64,000 nt of DNA, taken from positions 1-64,000 of the forward strand of contig CAZCSK010000004.1 in NCBI GenBank assembly GCA_964501265.1. The letters run 5' to 3'. Made by a program: the position numbers and the translations under genes. The notes under the pieces are model-generated. The model worked only from the letters and a program-made list of their open reading frames with translations, made no database searches and had not been told where the DNA came from. Shown piece by piece: positions 17,654 through 27,141 of the stretch. Position 1 is the stretch's first letter. The number at the start of each line of letters is the position of its first letter. Source of the DNA: CAZCSK01 sp964501265 (lineage in GTDB: Bacteria > Actinomycetota > CADDZG01 > JAHWKV01).

Positions 17654-18343
17654 TCAGTCCCCCGGTTCCCAATGAAACTTCAACTGCGCCGTTCCAATAG
17701 TGATCACGTCGCCTGCGGTAAGGCGCGTTTGTTTCGCCTGGTGATCGTTGACGAGCGTTCCGTTTAGCGAGTCGAGGTCCGACAACCACCATTCTCCGGA
17801 CTTGTGGGACAGGCGCACATGTGTTCGCGAAGCATTGGGGTCATCGATCACGATCTCATTGGACTCGCCCCTGCCGACGGTCGGCTCGCCGCCGGGGGAG
17901 AGGCGCCATGACTTTAGCGGGTCGGAGCCGAGGAGGACAAGCGTTGCGTGTTGATCTTGACCTGAAGATTCTGACGCTTCACGGTGCGAAATTACTACCT
18001 CGAACCGCCCTTCACGAACGGATTCGCCGAGGCGAAACTCGACGGAAACGGGTCCGGCTAGCCTCCAGTTTCTTGTCCTGGCTGTCTGTGTAAGAAGCTC
18101 AGAAAACTCCTTGGTCAGAGCTGGAACAAGCCCCCCAAGCCGGTCCAGATCTTCCGCACCAAGCTCGATCACGTAAGCATTGGGGACATACACCGCGCCG
18201 ACGCTGACGCTCTTAGACGATTCCATCTCGCGCATTAGCCGGCGGCCTATCTCTGAAGGCTCGACGTTGGAGCGGAAGGCCTTTGAAAAAACGCCCTCCA
18301 CGAGTTTCTCTACACGTTTCTCGAACTCTTCGACAATTCCCAT
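17654..18343 (-). CDS. fhaA: DUF3662-FHA protein FhaA-like
   Basis: 229 aa. The N-terminal DUF3662 domain (about 1-115) has FEKRVEKLVEGVFSKAFRS and EIGRRLMREME. The C-terminal FHA domain (about 140-225) has VGRGESNEIVI, SRTH and DSLNGT. In mycobacteria FhaA binds phosphorylated MviN and tunes peptidoglycan synthesis. The linker between domains is short compared with the long glutamine/tyrosine-rich linker of M. tuberculosis FhaA. First gene of the cluster; its promoter should lie in the 65 nt before tRNA-Leu. Confidence 0.92.
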   Translation of the reverse strand: MGIVEEFEKRVEKLVEGVFSKAFRSNVEPSEIGRRLMREMESSKSVSVGAVYVPNAYVIELGAEDLDRLGGLVPALTKEFSELLTQTARTRNWRLAGPVSVEFRLGESVREGRFEVVISHREASESSGQDQHATLVLLGSDPLKSWRLSPGGEPTVGRGESNEIVIDDPNASRTHVRLSHKSGEWWLSDLDSLNGTLVNDHQAKQTRLTAGDVITIGTAQLKFHWEPGD

Positions 18344-18408
18344 TCTTAGATTGCTCCCGCCGTGGTGGATAGCGTATCTCGCGGGGCGGTTACACTTTGG
18401 GAAGCAAG

Positions 18409-18493
18409 GGGCGAATGGCGGAATGGCAGACGCGCTGGCTTCAGGTGCCAGTGGGCTTTACGGCTCGTGGAGGTTCAAGTCCTCTTTCGCCCA
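18409..18493 (+). tRNA. tRNA-Leu(CAG)
   Basis: Class II tRNA with acceptor GGGCGAA/TTCGCCC, discriminator A, anticodon loop CTTCAGG (CAG) and a long variable arm (TGGGCTTTACGGCTCGT region). CCA is not encoded. A T5 run follows at once. The 3' 19 bp are overlapped antisense by the alkD-like gene. Confidence 0.95.
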
Positions 18494-19209
18494 CTTTTTA
18501 CCCGCGAGGCGATCGGCCGATCGATATTCTTCAAAGCCTCCTTGCGGCTGAGGTTGCTTAGCGCGGATTCGTGCTTCTTGACGTAGCGATCGATCTCTGT
18601 CGGGTCAACCCAGGCATAGGCCCTGAGGGCCCAGCCGATTCCCTTACGAATGAAGAAATCACCATCGCCCAAGTTGTTCTCGATGCATGTGTAAAGAAGT
18701 CTGAGGTCGGTTTCTTTCTTGCGCGCAACCTGGCAGATGATCGCAGTCCGCCGCTTCCACAGGTGAGGCGATTTGCTCCAGGCCACCATTCTCCTGCCGA
18801 TCGACTTTGGATATCTGGAAACCAGATCACCGATGCGATGGACCGCGACGGTGTCCACGTAATCCCACCAGGCCCCATCAACGATCATCTCTTCATACAG
18901 AGGCATGCTCCGGGTTGTCTGGAACTCTTGGAACAAGCGATGTCCTGACAGGGCGATCGCTCCATACCGTTCCTCTCGGTAGCGCGCCTCGCGCCACAGC
19001 ATCAGGACGGTTTCGCTCCAATCCTCAAAGTTACGAATTCTCAGGCTGGAGAAGACCAACTTGAAGATCCGCTCTTGCCCCCCGGCGTAGACTCCGTAGT
19101 AGGGCATAGCCGACTTCATATAGGCCTGCATCTTGAGCGCCTTTTGTGGGTCCGCCTCAGCGGCGAGACTGTGCTTGAGAGCCCTTATTAGGGCTCGATC
19201 AACGCTCAC
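18475..19209 (-). CDS. AlkD-like DNA alkylation repair protein
   Basis: 244 aa, all-helical HEAT-like repeat protein with family landmarks KMQAYMKSAMPYYGV, the Trp-rich DGAWWDYVDTVA and FFIRKGIGWALRAYA. AlkD glycosylases remove bulky or cationic N3/N7-alkylpurines without base flipping. GTG start 6 nt after larC; no Shine-Dalgarno visible, so translation may be coupled. The last codons and the TGA stop are antisense to the T-arm and acceptor of tRNA-Leu (19-bp overlap). Confidence 0.88.
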   Translation of the reverse strand: MSVDRALIRALKHSLAAEADPQKALKMQAYMKSAMPYYGVYAGGQERIFKLVFSSLRIRNFEDWSETVLMLWREARYREERYGAIALSGHRLFQEFQTTRSMPLYEEMIVDGAWWDYVDTVAVHRIGDLVSRYPKSIGRRMVAWSKSPHLWKRRTAIICQVARKKETDLRLLYTCIENNLGDGDFFIRKGIGWALRAYAWVDPTEIDRYVKKHESALSNLSRKEALKNIDRPIASRVKSGRKRT

Positions 19210-19215
19210 GGAGGT

Positions 19216-20366
19216 TTATGTAACGTCGACTCGTGAGAGGGCTTGCCGAAACACTTGCTTAAGACTGCTTCCCGTGCGCCGCGCCGCTTCGGCGCAATCC
19301 GCGTACTCGGGCGCGACATTGACAACGCGGCCGCCGTGGCGTGCGATCTTTACCCGGATCGGGTGCCCTTCGACCGTGACCTCGACCCATTCGCGCTCAA
19401 GCATCCACTTGGATACGGAGCTGTAACGTACCCCCAGAGTGGAGGTTTCCGTGACGATGATCTCTCGAATTGCCGCCTCGCCGTCAGGAGATACGAGTAC
19501 GTTGAGAACGTTGGCAGGCCGCCCGTGCTTTCCGATGACCGGCACTATCCAAACGTCGTGAGCGCCGGCCTCAAATAGCCGTTCGCAAACATAGGTATAG
19601 AACTCCGGGTTCATGTCGTCCACATTGGCTTCAACGTGCAACTCCTCGATGGAGTGCGATGTCGGCTCGGCGGAGTCGCCGATGATGACTCTCAAGACGT
19701 TCGGCATTTCCAGATCCTGCGTTCCCGCGCCGTATCCTGATGCCCGCACGGTCATTGCCGGCATCGGCCCAAACCGGGATACGCATTCGCTAAGGATCGC
19801 GGCGCCGGTTGGGGTTATCAGCTCTGCGTTGAGATCGAGTTGACGCAGCGGAGCACCCTTCAGCAGTTCGATGACTGCCGGGCCGGGGTTTGGCAGGACG
19901 CCATGATCGGTGTTGATAACGCCCATGCCGGTCGCGATCGGCGAAGCAGTTGCACTCTCTATTCCAAGATTCGACATTGCCGCGAAGGCCCCGACTATGT
20001 CGGCCAGGGTATCGGCCGCAGATAGTTCGTGGAAATGGACCTCGTCTACGCTAATGCCGTGCACCCGGGCTTCTGCTTCGGCAAGGCGGCGAAGAGTGGC
20101 GCGAGATCTCGTTTCAATCTCCGCATCGAGGCCCGCGCGGGCGATAAGTTCATCGGCTTCGGCGGGGCTCTGGGCGTCGAGAATGGCCGGGAGGATCGAA
20201 ACATGCGTTGCACGCACGCCACGCTTGTGAACCGTCGTTGTTTCGATTCCAGTTGGTCCAAGCTTGGCAATTTGCTTGCCGATGAACTCGACATCCGCTC
20301 CCGCATCGATCAGGGCGGCGAGGATCATGTCACCGGCGGCCCCTGCGAAGCAGTCGAAGTGAGCGA

Positions 20367-20370
<4 letters not shown>
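19216..20370 (-). CDS. larC: Nickel-pincer cofactor nickel insertase LarC
   Basis: 384 aa, begins MIAHFDCFAGAAGDMILAAL, the signature of LarC, with a conserved HFHE segment (VDEVHFHELSAADT). LarC inserts nickel into pyridinium-bisthiocarboxylate mononucleotide using CTP. In Lactiplantibacillus larC is split by a programmed frameshift; here it is one continuous frame. It starts within larB (ATGA overlap). LarA (racemase) and LarE are not in the window, so the enzyme served is unknown. Confidence 0.92.
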
Positions 20371-21122
<752 letters not shown>

Positions 21123-21181
21123 GAAGCCTCCAAAGCAATCGTGCAAATGATTTCGTTGCTGAGCCAGCCTTCGGCCGGATC

Positions 21182-21727
21182 ATGAGACAAGAATTCTTCT
21201 CTTATATTGTAGGGGTGTCATATGACTGGAGTATCAACGTGGATCAACGCCTCTTAATAATCCCAGCAGCATTTACGGCCCTCGCCCTCGTGCTGGCCTT
21301 GTCCGCCCATCGCCGGTTGGGGGCCCAGCGGCGTTCCCTGGCCCTTCTCCAGAGCACCTTCGAGGGCGAAACAATCCTCGAGGCGACCGCTAGCTACATC
21401 AATGAGGTTCGCTCTCTCGAGCAGGACTTACTGCAGGTGGCTTCCCGTCAAGAGAGCCTGTTCGCCGCGCTCGGAAGGTCGATTCGCAATCTGGGAGTTG
21501 TCCGCTTCGATGCATTTGAGGACATGGGCGGCCGGCTTTCCTTTTCGGCCGCTTTTCTAGACGATCACGGAACAGGAATGGTGATTACATCTATCAATGG
21601 ACGCAGCGAGTCTCGCGTTTACGCAAAGGAGATCGAGGGTGGCGGTTCCGAGCACAATCTGTCGCCGGAAGAACAGCGTGCCATTGGCGAGGCTCTGGGT
21701 ACGAGAACCATGAAGACAAGGAGGTAA
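21182..21727 (+). CDS. DUF4446-family membrane protein
   Basis: About 181 aa. One N-terminal membrane helix (LLIIPAAFTALALVLALSA) and a coiled-coil region lead to a C-terminal domain with VVRFDAFEDMGGRLSFS and LDDHGTGMVITSI, the pattern of DUF4446. Function is unknown in the family. The ATG at 21182 or the in-frame GTG at 21239 could be the start. It is followed by a bactofilin, a cytoskeletal partner, so a joint role in envelope organisation is an inference. Divergent from larB. Confidence 0.8.
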   Translation: MRQEFFSYIVGVSYDWSINVDQRLLIIPAAFTALALVLALSAHRRLGAQRRSLALLQSTFEGETILEATASYINEVRSLEQDLLQVASRQESLFAALGRSIRNLGVVRFDAFEDMGGRLSFSAAFLDDHGTGMVITSINGRSESRVYAKEIEGGGSEHNLSPEEQRAIGEALGTRTMKTRR

Positions 21728-21775
21728 GCCATGCGACGGCGTGGAGTCGAGCAGGAGTCAATTGAGGAGGAACCA

Positions 21776-22258
21776 ATGAGAGAGTCGCCGATTCAATACG
21801 ACCCAAGCCCCAACGAACTGACCGTGATCGGGAAGGGAGCGCGCCTCGAAGGCAATTTGATATCCGCAGCTTCTCTTCGGATCGACGGAGCGGTCAAAGG
21901 TCAGGTGACAGCAGAAGGAGATGTCATCGTTTCCCCCGAGGCCGATGTGGCGGCCGACGTTAAGGCGAAGAACGTAACCATCGCTGGCAAGTACGCAGGT
22001 AACGTAACCGCTTCTGGAACTCTGGAGCTGTCCAGCACGGCCAGAGTCGAAGGCAACGTCTCCTGCGGCTCGCTGATCGTGAATCAAGGGGCGATCTTCG
22101 CGGGGCAATCGATAATGGGGGGGTCCGGGGGGATAGCAGCAGCCGATCGGAACGGGTTGGGCGCGCCAGAAGCTGCGAACCCCCCGAATCAGATGGGCCC
22201 GGGGGCGTCGCCAGATCGGCTAGAACTGGAGCAGATGCAAGCCATCGCCGATGACTAG
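21776..22258 (+). CDS. Bactofilin with C-terminal palindromic-repeat peptide
   Basis: 160 aa. The central domain (about residues 12-112) is a right-handed beta-helix bactofilin (ELTVIGKGARLEGN, SLRIDGAVKGQV, AEGDVIVSPEA, VEGNVSCGSLIV). Bactofilins polymerise without nucleotide and scaffold envelope enzymes. The C-terminal tail includes the palindromic repeat translated as GGSGGIAAADRNGLGAPEAA, then about 20 more residues. The start at 21776 has GAGGAGG upstream. The stop directly abuts serS. Confidence 0.9.
   Translation: MRESPIQYDPSPNELTVIGKGARLEGNLISAASLRIDGAVKGQVTAEGDVIVSPEADVAADVKAKNVTIAGKYAGNVTASGTLELSSTARVEGNVSCGSLIVNQGAIFAGQSIMGGSGGIAAADRNGLGAPEAANPPNQMGPGASPDRLELEQMQAIADD
22117..22190 (+). 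repeat. Palindromic coding repeat, copy B (in bactofilin)
   Basis: Plus-strand copy in the same orientation as its gene: GGGGGATAGCAGC at the left and GCGCGCCAGAAGCTGCGAAC at the right, in the same reading frame as the csoR copies. The left half is diverged (GCAGCCGATCGG instead of GCCCCC). Confidence 0.88.
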
Positions 22259-23515
22259 ATGATCGACCTAAAGCTTCTCCGCGCGGATCCGGAACTGTTT
22301 CGGGCCGCGTTTTCTTTGAGGCAAGCGGAGGTCGATATTGATGGACTCGTAGCCCTCGACGGGCGGCACCGGATTCTGCTCGGGCAAGTTGAGGGCATGA
22401 GGGCCGAGGCCAACCAAGCCAACAAGGCCATTGCCGCCGCGACGGGCAAAGACAGAGACGATGCCATTGCCGCGGCGAAGGAAAAGTCGCAGGGTCTGCA
22501 AGACATCGAATCGCAATTGCGTGCTGTTCGAGAGGAGTTGGATTCAATTCTTCATGGCGTGTCCAACCTCGTGCATCCGGATGCGCCCCCCGGCTCGGGA
22601 GACGGGGCAAACCGGATATTGCGTGAAAGCGGTGAGATCCGACAGCTCGACTTCAAGCCTAAAGACCACCTGGCGCTTGGCGAGCACCTAGACATCATCG
22701 ATGTCGAACGTGCCGGGAGAGTTTCAGGTGCGCGGTCTGCATTTCTAAAACGCGATGGAGCGTTGCTGGAGTTGGCGCTTCAGCGATTTGCGATCGATCG
22801 GCTGGCACCGGCGGGATTTATCCCCGTTATTCCACCGGTGCTCGTAAAGCGTGAGGCGATGGTTGGCACAGGTTTTTTCCCGACTGATGAGACGCAGGTT
22901 TACAGGATTGAATCGGACGATTTGTATCTGGCCGGAACCTCGGAGGTGCCCATCGCGTCGATGCACGCGGGAGAGACGATCAAGGTCGAGGATCTGCCCC
23001 TGCGTTACGTGGCGGTCTCATCGTGCTTTCGGCGGGAGGCCGGAACCTACGGGAAGGACACGCGCGGAATTATCAGGCTCCACCAGTTCGAAAAGGTCGA
23101 GATGTTTTCGTTCTGTCGTGCAGAACGCTCCGAGGAGGAACACGCGGCCCTGGTTGCCTTCGAGGAGGATATTTTCACGGCGCTTCAGATCCCATACCGA
23201 GTCGTAGAGATCTGCGCAGGCGACCTCGCCGCTCCCAATTACCGCAAGTACGACATCGAGGCCTGGTTGCCGGGCTCGGAGCGCTGGCTCGAGGTGACAT
23301 CTTGCTCCAACGACATCGATTATCAGGCCAGGCGTCTGGGTGTGAGGACGAAGTCCGAGTCCGGCACTGAACTTGTTCACACGCTAAACGGCACCGCGAT
23401 CGCTTGCGGCCGAGCGATCGTCGCGCTGCTGGAGAACCATCAGCGGTCCGATGGTTCCATTGAGATACCCGACGAACTTAAGGCCTTTACGGGCTTTGAC
23501 GTCATCAAAACATAA
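22259..23515 (+). CDS. serS: Seryl-tRNA synthetase
   Basis: 418 aa, complete class II SerRS. The N-terminal long coiled-coil arm (about residues 30-105) recognises the long variable arm of tRNA-Ser. Motif 2 is CFRREAGTYGKDTRGI, followed by LHQFEKVEMF; motif 3 lies near the C-terminus (NGTAIACGRAIVALLENHQ). It charges Ser and, where present, tRNA-Sec with serine, relevant to the selA/selB locus at 43-46 kb. Starts at the base after the bactofilin stop. Confidence 0.97.
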   Translation: MIDLKLLRADPELFRAAFSLRQAEVDIDGLVALDGRHRILLGQVEGMRAEANQANKAIAAATGKDRDDAIAAAKEKSQGLQDIESQLRAVREELDSILHGVSNLVHPDAPPGSGDGANRILRESGEIRQLDFKPKDHLALGEHLDIIDVERAGRVSGARSAFLKRDGALLELALQRFAIDRLAPAGFIPVIPPVLVKREAMVGTGFFPTDETQVYRIESDDLYLAGTSEVPIASMHAGETIKVEDLPLRYVAVSSCFRREAGTYGKDTRGIIRLHQFEKVEMFSFCRAERSEEEHAALVAFEEDIFTALQIPYRVVEICAGDLAAPNYRKYDIEAWLPGSERWLEVTSCSNDIDYQARRLGVRTKSESGTELVHTLNGTAIACGRAIVALLENHQRSDGSIEIPDELKAFTGFDVIKT

Positions 23516-23613
23516 ACTGGTCGCGGAGGGCTCGCGTAACTCGAAACCTGGGGCTCTTGCGGGAAAAGTCTCGGTAAAATTCCCGCTGCAATGCGTCGGC
23601 CGAGCAAATTTAG

Positions 23614-24117
23614 ATGTCAGACCTCCTCACTAACATAAGGATCGTGGATCATAAGACCTGGCTCGGGGATCTCGCCGAAGCAAAAGTTGTAGCCGTTCTC
23701 ATCGAGCAAGAAGTTGACGTCTTCCGAGGTTTTTCCGGAAAGGCACCCTTCGACCTAATCGCTTTCAAAGACGATCAGCTATTACGCGTTGAGGTCAAGG
23801 GAACAGCACGAGAGATGATTCGCGGCGCGTACCAAATTCGGCTCGCATCAACCCGTTCAAATCGAACTCGAAATGTCGTTAGTCACTTCGACGCCCGCAA
23901 GAGTGATCTGCTCGCGGCATATATCCGCCCACTAGACACAGTTTGCTTCTTGCCAAGCAAGTGGCTGGACGGCCGGGCATACATCAACTTAAGAGAGCAT
24001 CGCAATAGGACGAACAACGGACTCAGAAACTGGCTCATAGGAGATTACAACCTCGCACCGAATCTGTTGACTCGCGAACCCGCAACAAGACCATCTAAAC
24101 TGGATGCGGAGGGCTAG
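23614..24117 (+). CDS. PD-(D/E)XK nuclease-like protein
   Basis: 167 aa. The N-terminal half has the restriction-endonuclease fold pattern E22 (GDLAEAKV), D47 (APFDLIAF) and E60-V-K62 (LLRVEVKGT), resembling the group I intron endonuclease / PDDEXK_5 type. The rest shows no recognised domain. The stop lies within the 5' acceptor of tRNA-Ser(UGA), so the gene ends inside a tRNA on the same strand. Codon choice looks plainer and more AT-rich than the neighbours, and the location beside tRNAs suggests horizontal arrival. Confidence 0.65.
   Translation: MSDLLTNIRIVDHKTWLGDLAEAKVVAVLIEQEVDVFRGFSGKAPFDLIAFKDDQLLRVEVKGTAREMIRGAYQIRLASTRSNRTRNVVSHFDARKSDLLAAYIRPLDTVCFLPSKWLDGRAYINLREHRNRTNNGLRNWLIGDYNLAPNLLTREPATRPSKLDAEG
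24096..24101 (+). promoter_or_regulatory. Putative -10 box of tRNA-Ser(UGA)
   Basis: TAAACT ends 7 nt before tRNA position 1, so initiation would fall on the mature 5' end. It lies inside the nuclease reading frame. No convincing -35 hexamer at 16-18 bp. Confidence 0.45.
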
Positions 24118-24190
24118 CGTAATTGGCAACGCATCGGCCTTGAAAGCCGACGTCCGTGAGGACTTCCGGGTTCGAGTCCCGGGCCCTCCG
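24108..24190 (+). tRNA. tRNA-Ser(UGA)
   Basis: Acceptor GGAGGGC/GCCCTCC, discriminator G, anticodon loop CTTGAAA (TGA), long variable arm (GTCCGTGAGGAC). CCA not encoded. First of four serine tRNAs in the window. Confidence 0.95.
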
Positions 24191-24199
24191 CATGGCGAC

Positions 24200-24205
24200 T
24201 ACAAT
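24200..24205 (+). promoter_or_regulatory. Putative -10 box of tRNA-Ser(GCU)
   Basis: TACAAT ends 7 nt before tRNA position 1, in the 21-nt spacer between two tRNAs; the -35 position would fall within the preceding tRNA and has no consensus match. Confidence 0.45.
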
Positions 24206-24211
24206 CATCGC

Positions 24212-24300
24212 GGAGGCATCGCCTAGTTAGGCCTATGGCGCGGGATTGCTAATCCCGTTGGGGTGCAAGCCCCTCGCGCGTTCGAATCGCGCTGCCTCCG
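24212..24300 (+). tRNA. tRNA-Ser(GCU)
   Basis: Acceptor GGAGGCA/TGCCTCC, discriminator G, anticodon loop TTGCTAA (GCT), long variable arm. Only 11 nt separate it from tRNA-Arg, so the two are probably co-transcribed. Confidence 0.95.
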
Positions 24301-24311
24301 CGCTTTTGCAA

Positions 24312-24385
24312 GCGCCCTTAGCTCAGTGGATTAGAGCGTCCGGCTACGGACCGGAAGGTCGGGGGTTCGAATCCCTCAGGGCGCA
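24312..24385 (+). tRNA. tRNA-Arg(ACG)
   Basis: Acceptor GCGCCCT/AGGGCGC, discriminator A, anticodon loop CTACGGA (ACG). The first anticodon base A is normally converted to inosine by TadA, whose gene lies about 4.7 kb downstream. Confidence 0.95.
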
Positions 24386-24482
24386 CAAGTTCGAATAGCC
24401 AGGGTCGACCTAACCGATCGCTATTCGAACCTCTTGAAACGTCACTTCGCTCATGATTCACAATTAGCTGAGATGACACAGA

Positions 24483-24800
24483 TTAATGAAGCCCGAAAGC
24501 CGTCAGGAGAGCCTCATCGATTCCCCATATCTGCTCTGGGGTAACGTGACCGACGAGGTCACCTAAGCGCGTGACGTCAACGGCGCCAACCTGTTCGACC
24601 AGAACAAGCGTAGATTCGCCTCCGATCTCGATCTCGGGACGAAAGGACGCTGCCCGAGCGCTTCGAGAAGTTGGTGCGACGAGGACGACAGATCTGGGCA
24701 GTAGTTCATTGGCTTGAACGATCACCCCGAATCGACGACCTTGCTGTTCGTGGCCGCGGCGGCGGGGAGGGCGAAGAACGTGGATGTCACCTCGGAGCAC
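24483..24800 (-). CDS. MazF/PemK-type toxin
   Basis: 105 aa with the family N-terminus LRGDIHVLRPP, the loop GHEQQGRRFGVIVQ and VVLVAPTSRSA. MazF proteins cleave mRNA at short motifs. It overlaps the antitoxin by 14 bp and is encoded after it. It sits just after three tRNAs, a common place for acquired modules. Intact length suggests it is functional. Confidence 0.85.
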   Translation of the reverse strand: MLRGDIHVLRPPRRRGHEQQGRRFGVIVQANELLPRSVVLVAPTSRSARAASFRPEIEIGGESTLVLVEQVGAVDVTRLGDLVGHVTPEQIWGIDEALLTAFGLH

Positions 24801-25026
24801 GAAGGCTTTCCATCAAAGCGGCAACGTCGCGCATCTCACGGCGGTCCAGTTCGTCGGCTTCCAAAGCGGCGACCTCCTTCGATAGCGCTTTGCGGTTGCG
24901 AAGCCGATCGGCCGACTCAACCAATGCCTTGCGAATGGCCTCCGAACGATTCATCCCGGTGGCCTCAAGCTTTGCGAGAGCCTTTAGCGCATCGTCATCA
25001 AGTCGAACTGAAATCGCGCTAGTCAT
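24787..25026 (-). CDS. Ribbon-helix-helix antitoxin
   Basis: 79 aa. N-terminal RHH DNA-binding fold (ISVRLDDDALKALAKLE ... NRSEAIRKAL) and an acidic C-terminal half that would bind the toxin. Usually autorepresses its operon. The start is only about 7 nt below a strong -10-like box, so its mRNA may be leaderless. Confidence 0.87.
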   Translation of the reverse strand: MTSAISVRLDDDALKALAKLEATGMNRSEAIRKALVESADRLRNRKALSKEVAALEADELDRREMRDVAALMESLRAPR

Positions 25027-25032
25027 CCTGAG

Positions 25033-25041
25033 ATTGTATCA
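25033..25041 (-). promoter_or_regulatory. Putative extended -10 promoter of the toxin-antitoxin operon
   Basis: On the minus strand TGATACAAT reads as TGn + TACAAT. Its last base is 7 nt from the antitoxin ATG, which would put transcription start on or next to the start codon (leaderless). No clear -35 is seen. Confidence 0.5.
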
Positions 25042-25160
25042 CGATCTGTCTTACAGCGATTGCACAAACTGCTGGAGGAAGCCAAGCAGCGAGTTCGAGT
25101 AGTGAACCGTTAGGTGCACAAACAAATAGACTCAAGTCACCAATAGGAGGACTTCCCAGA

Positions 25161-27110
25161 GTGAAGACCGAAAGCTCTTTCCAAGAGTTAGTGGAATCTG
25201 GCCGCGAATCGGCTGGCCGCTACGCCTGGCAGGACGCGTTTGAATCTTTCGATGGGGCTGGCCGGGCCGGGAAACTCGCCAGTGAGGACCTGCTGAGTTT
25301 GGCGGAGGCGGCCTGGTGGATCGGTCAGCCCGACCGGACGATTCAGGCGCGCGAGCAAGCCTTTGCCGCCCTTATGGATGCCGGACTAAAGGTAGAGGCC
25401 GCAGGCGTCGCAACCAATCTTCATTGGGATCACTACGGCAAAAACTCTCACACCTTGGCTTTGGGATGGCTGAACCGCGCCGCCGAGCTCCTGGAAGATG
25501 AACCCGAGTCTGCTCAGCACGGCTGGCTTGCGCAGGCCCGGTCAGGAGTCATGATCGATCTCGGTCAATTCGATGATGCGATTCAGCTTGGGCAAGAGGC
25601 GGCGGCGGCGGGACATAAGTTCGGTGTGCGCGAACTCCAGGTGCTCGGCAAGCAACTTGAGGGAACTGCTCTCATCCAAAAGGGCGAGGCGACCGCGGGC
25701 TTGAAACTGGTCGACGAGGCCGCAATGGCCGCAGTCTCGGGTGAGTTGAACCGTTTTTATACCGGTGTTGTCTTTTGCTTTGCCATCCACACATGCGCCA
25801 GCCTGGCCGACTATCGCCGCGCCGCCGAATGGACTGCGTCGGCCGCCCGTTGGTGTGAACGTCAGGGTGTCCAAGGGTTCCCTGGGCTATGCCGAGTGCA
25901 TCGCGCCGAGATCATACGTCTCAGGGGCGATTGGGCGGCAGCAGAACAGGAGGCCAAACAGGCATGCATTGAACTAAAGGACTACTTCCAGTTTGCAGTG
26001 GGATGGGGACATTACGAGATCGGGATGGTTCGGTTGAAGCAGGGTGATCTTAAGGCGGCCGACGAAGCGTTCAATCAGGCATACGAATTGGGGAAGAATC
26101 CACAACCGGGACGGGCGCTCGCCCTTCTTGCGCAAGGAAAAGTGGATTCCGCAATGGCCTCGATTCGTCGGGCCCTCGCCGACGAGAGCGTGGCGCGCCT
26201 CAGTCGCGGACACCTGCTACCGGCGCAGGTGGAAATAGCGGTTGCGGCTTCAGACCTAGAAACGGCACGAACTGCGTCGATCGAGATGGACGCTATCGCC
26301 GAGGAGTTTGGGTCGACCGCACTTCTGGCGTCAGCGGCTTGGGCTTCGGCCCTGGTGCTCCTTCACGAGGGTGATCTTGAGGGGGCCGAGCGATCCGCGG
26401 TCAAGGCTCAGCGCGTGTGGCAGGAAGTAGATATTCCCTACGAAATCGCACGAACCCATGTGCTCTTGGGCAAGATCTTTGCAGCGCAAGGGGATTCTGA
26501 AGCGGCTTCGATGGAGTTTAAGACTGCTCGATCCACGTTCGTGAGACTCGGAGCGCTTCCCGACGCGAGAGAGTTAGATGCTCTTTCCCCGCAGGGTGCG
26601 GCCGCTGGTGTGAGGACGACGAGGACATTTATGTTCACCGACATCGTCAAGTCGACCAACCTGGTAGAAGCAATCGGAGACGCAGCCTGGGAGGATCTCT
26701 TGGAGTGGCATGATCGGGCGCTTCGGTCCCTTTTTGCGGAGCACAAAGGCGAGGAAGTCAAGCAGGTGGGCGACGGATTCGTCGTGGCATTCGAAAGTCC
26801 TGCATCTGGGGTCGCCTGCGCCGTGGCAATTCAGCGAACGCTCAAGGATCATCGTCGGGCTCAAGGGTTTGCACCGAGTGTGCGGATCGGTTTGCACGAA
26901 ACGGAAACGACCAAGAAAGGCGAGGACTACCAAGGAAGAGGCATCCACCTTGCAGCGCGCGTCGGTGCGCTGGCCAAGGGCGACGAGATAGTCGCGAGCG
27001 TTTCAACAGTTGAAGCTGCCGGTTCGCTTTGGCCCGTATCCGAACCGCGCAGCGTTGAAGTCAAGGGGATTGCCGACTCAATCGAAGTTGTCACCCTAGA
27101 TTGGCGGTAG
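25161..27110 (+). CDS. TPR protein with C-terminal class III nucleotide cyclase domain, copy 1
   Basis: 649 aa, cytoplasmic. Residues 1-470 are helical TPR-like repeats (FESFDGAGRAGKL, DYRRAAEWTASA, GDWAAAEQEA, GDLKAADEAFNQA, GDLEGAERSA). Residues about 485-649 are a class III adenylate/guanylate cyclase homology domain with FTDI (metal Asp494) and VKQVGDGF (second metal Asp). The usual transition-state Asn in VNxAAR is His (GIHLAARV), while the Arg is kept. This variant is frequent in actinobacterial TPR-cyclase proteins, and activity is uncertain. GTG start with AGGAGG upstream. Confidence 0.88.
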   Translation: MKTESSFQELVESGRESAGRYAWQDAFESFDGAGRAGKLASEDLLSLAEAAWWIGQPDRTIQAREQAFAALMDAGLKVEAAGVATNLHWDHYGKNSHTLALGWLNRAAELLEDEPESAQHGWLAQARSGVMIDLGQFDDAIQLGQEAAAAGHKFGVRELQVLGKQLEGTALIQKGEATAGLKLVDEAAMAAVSGELNRFYTGVVFCFAIHTCASLADYRRAAEWTASAARWCERQGVQGFPGLCRVHRAEIIRLRGDWAAAEQEAKQACIELKDYFQFAVGWGHYEIGMVRLKQGDLKAADEAFNQAYELGKNPQPGRALALLAQGKVDSAMASIRRALADESVARLSRGHLLPAQVEIAVAASDLETARTASIEMDAIAEEFGSTALLASAAWASALVLLHEGDLEGAERSAVKAQRVWQEVDIPYEIARTHVLLGKIFAAQGDSEAASMEFKTARSTFVRLGALPDARELDALSPQGAAAGVRTTRTFMFTDIVKSTNLVEAIGDAAWEDLLEWHDRALRSLFAEHKGEEVKQVGDGFVVAFESPASGVACAVAIQRTLKDHRRAQGFAPSVRIGLHETETTKKGEDYQGRGIHLAARVGALAKGDEIVASVSTVEAAGSLWPVSEPRSVEVKGIADSIEVVTLDWR

Positions 27111-27141
27111 GTTCAAAGCACCAACGGGAGGAAGGTCAAGA

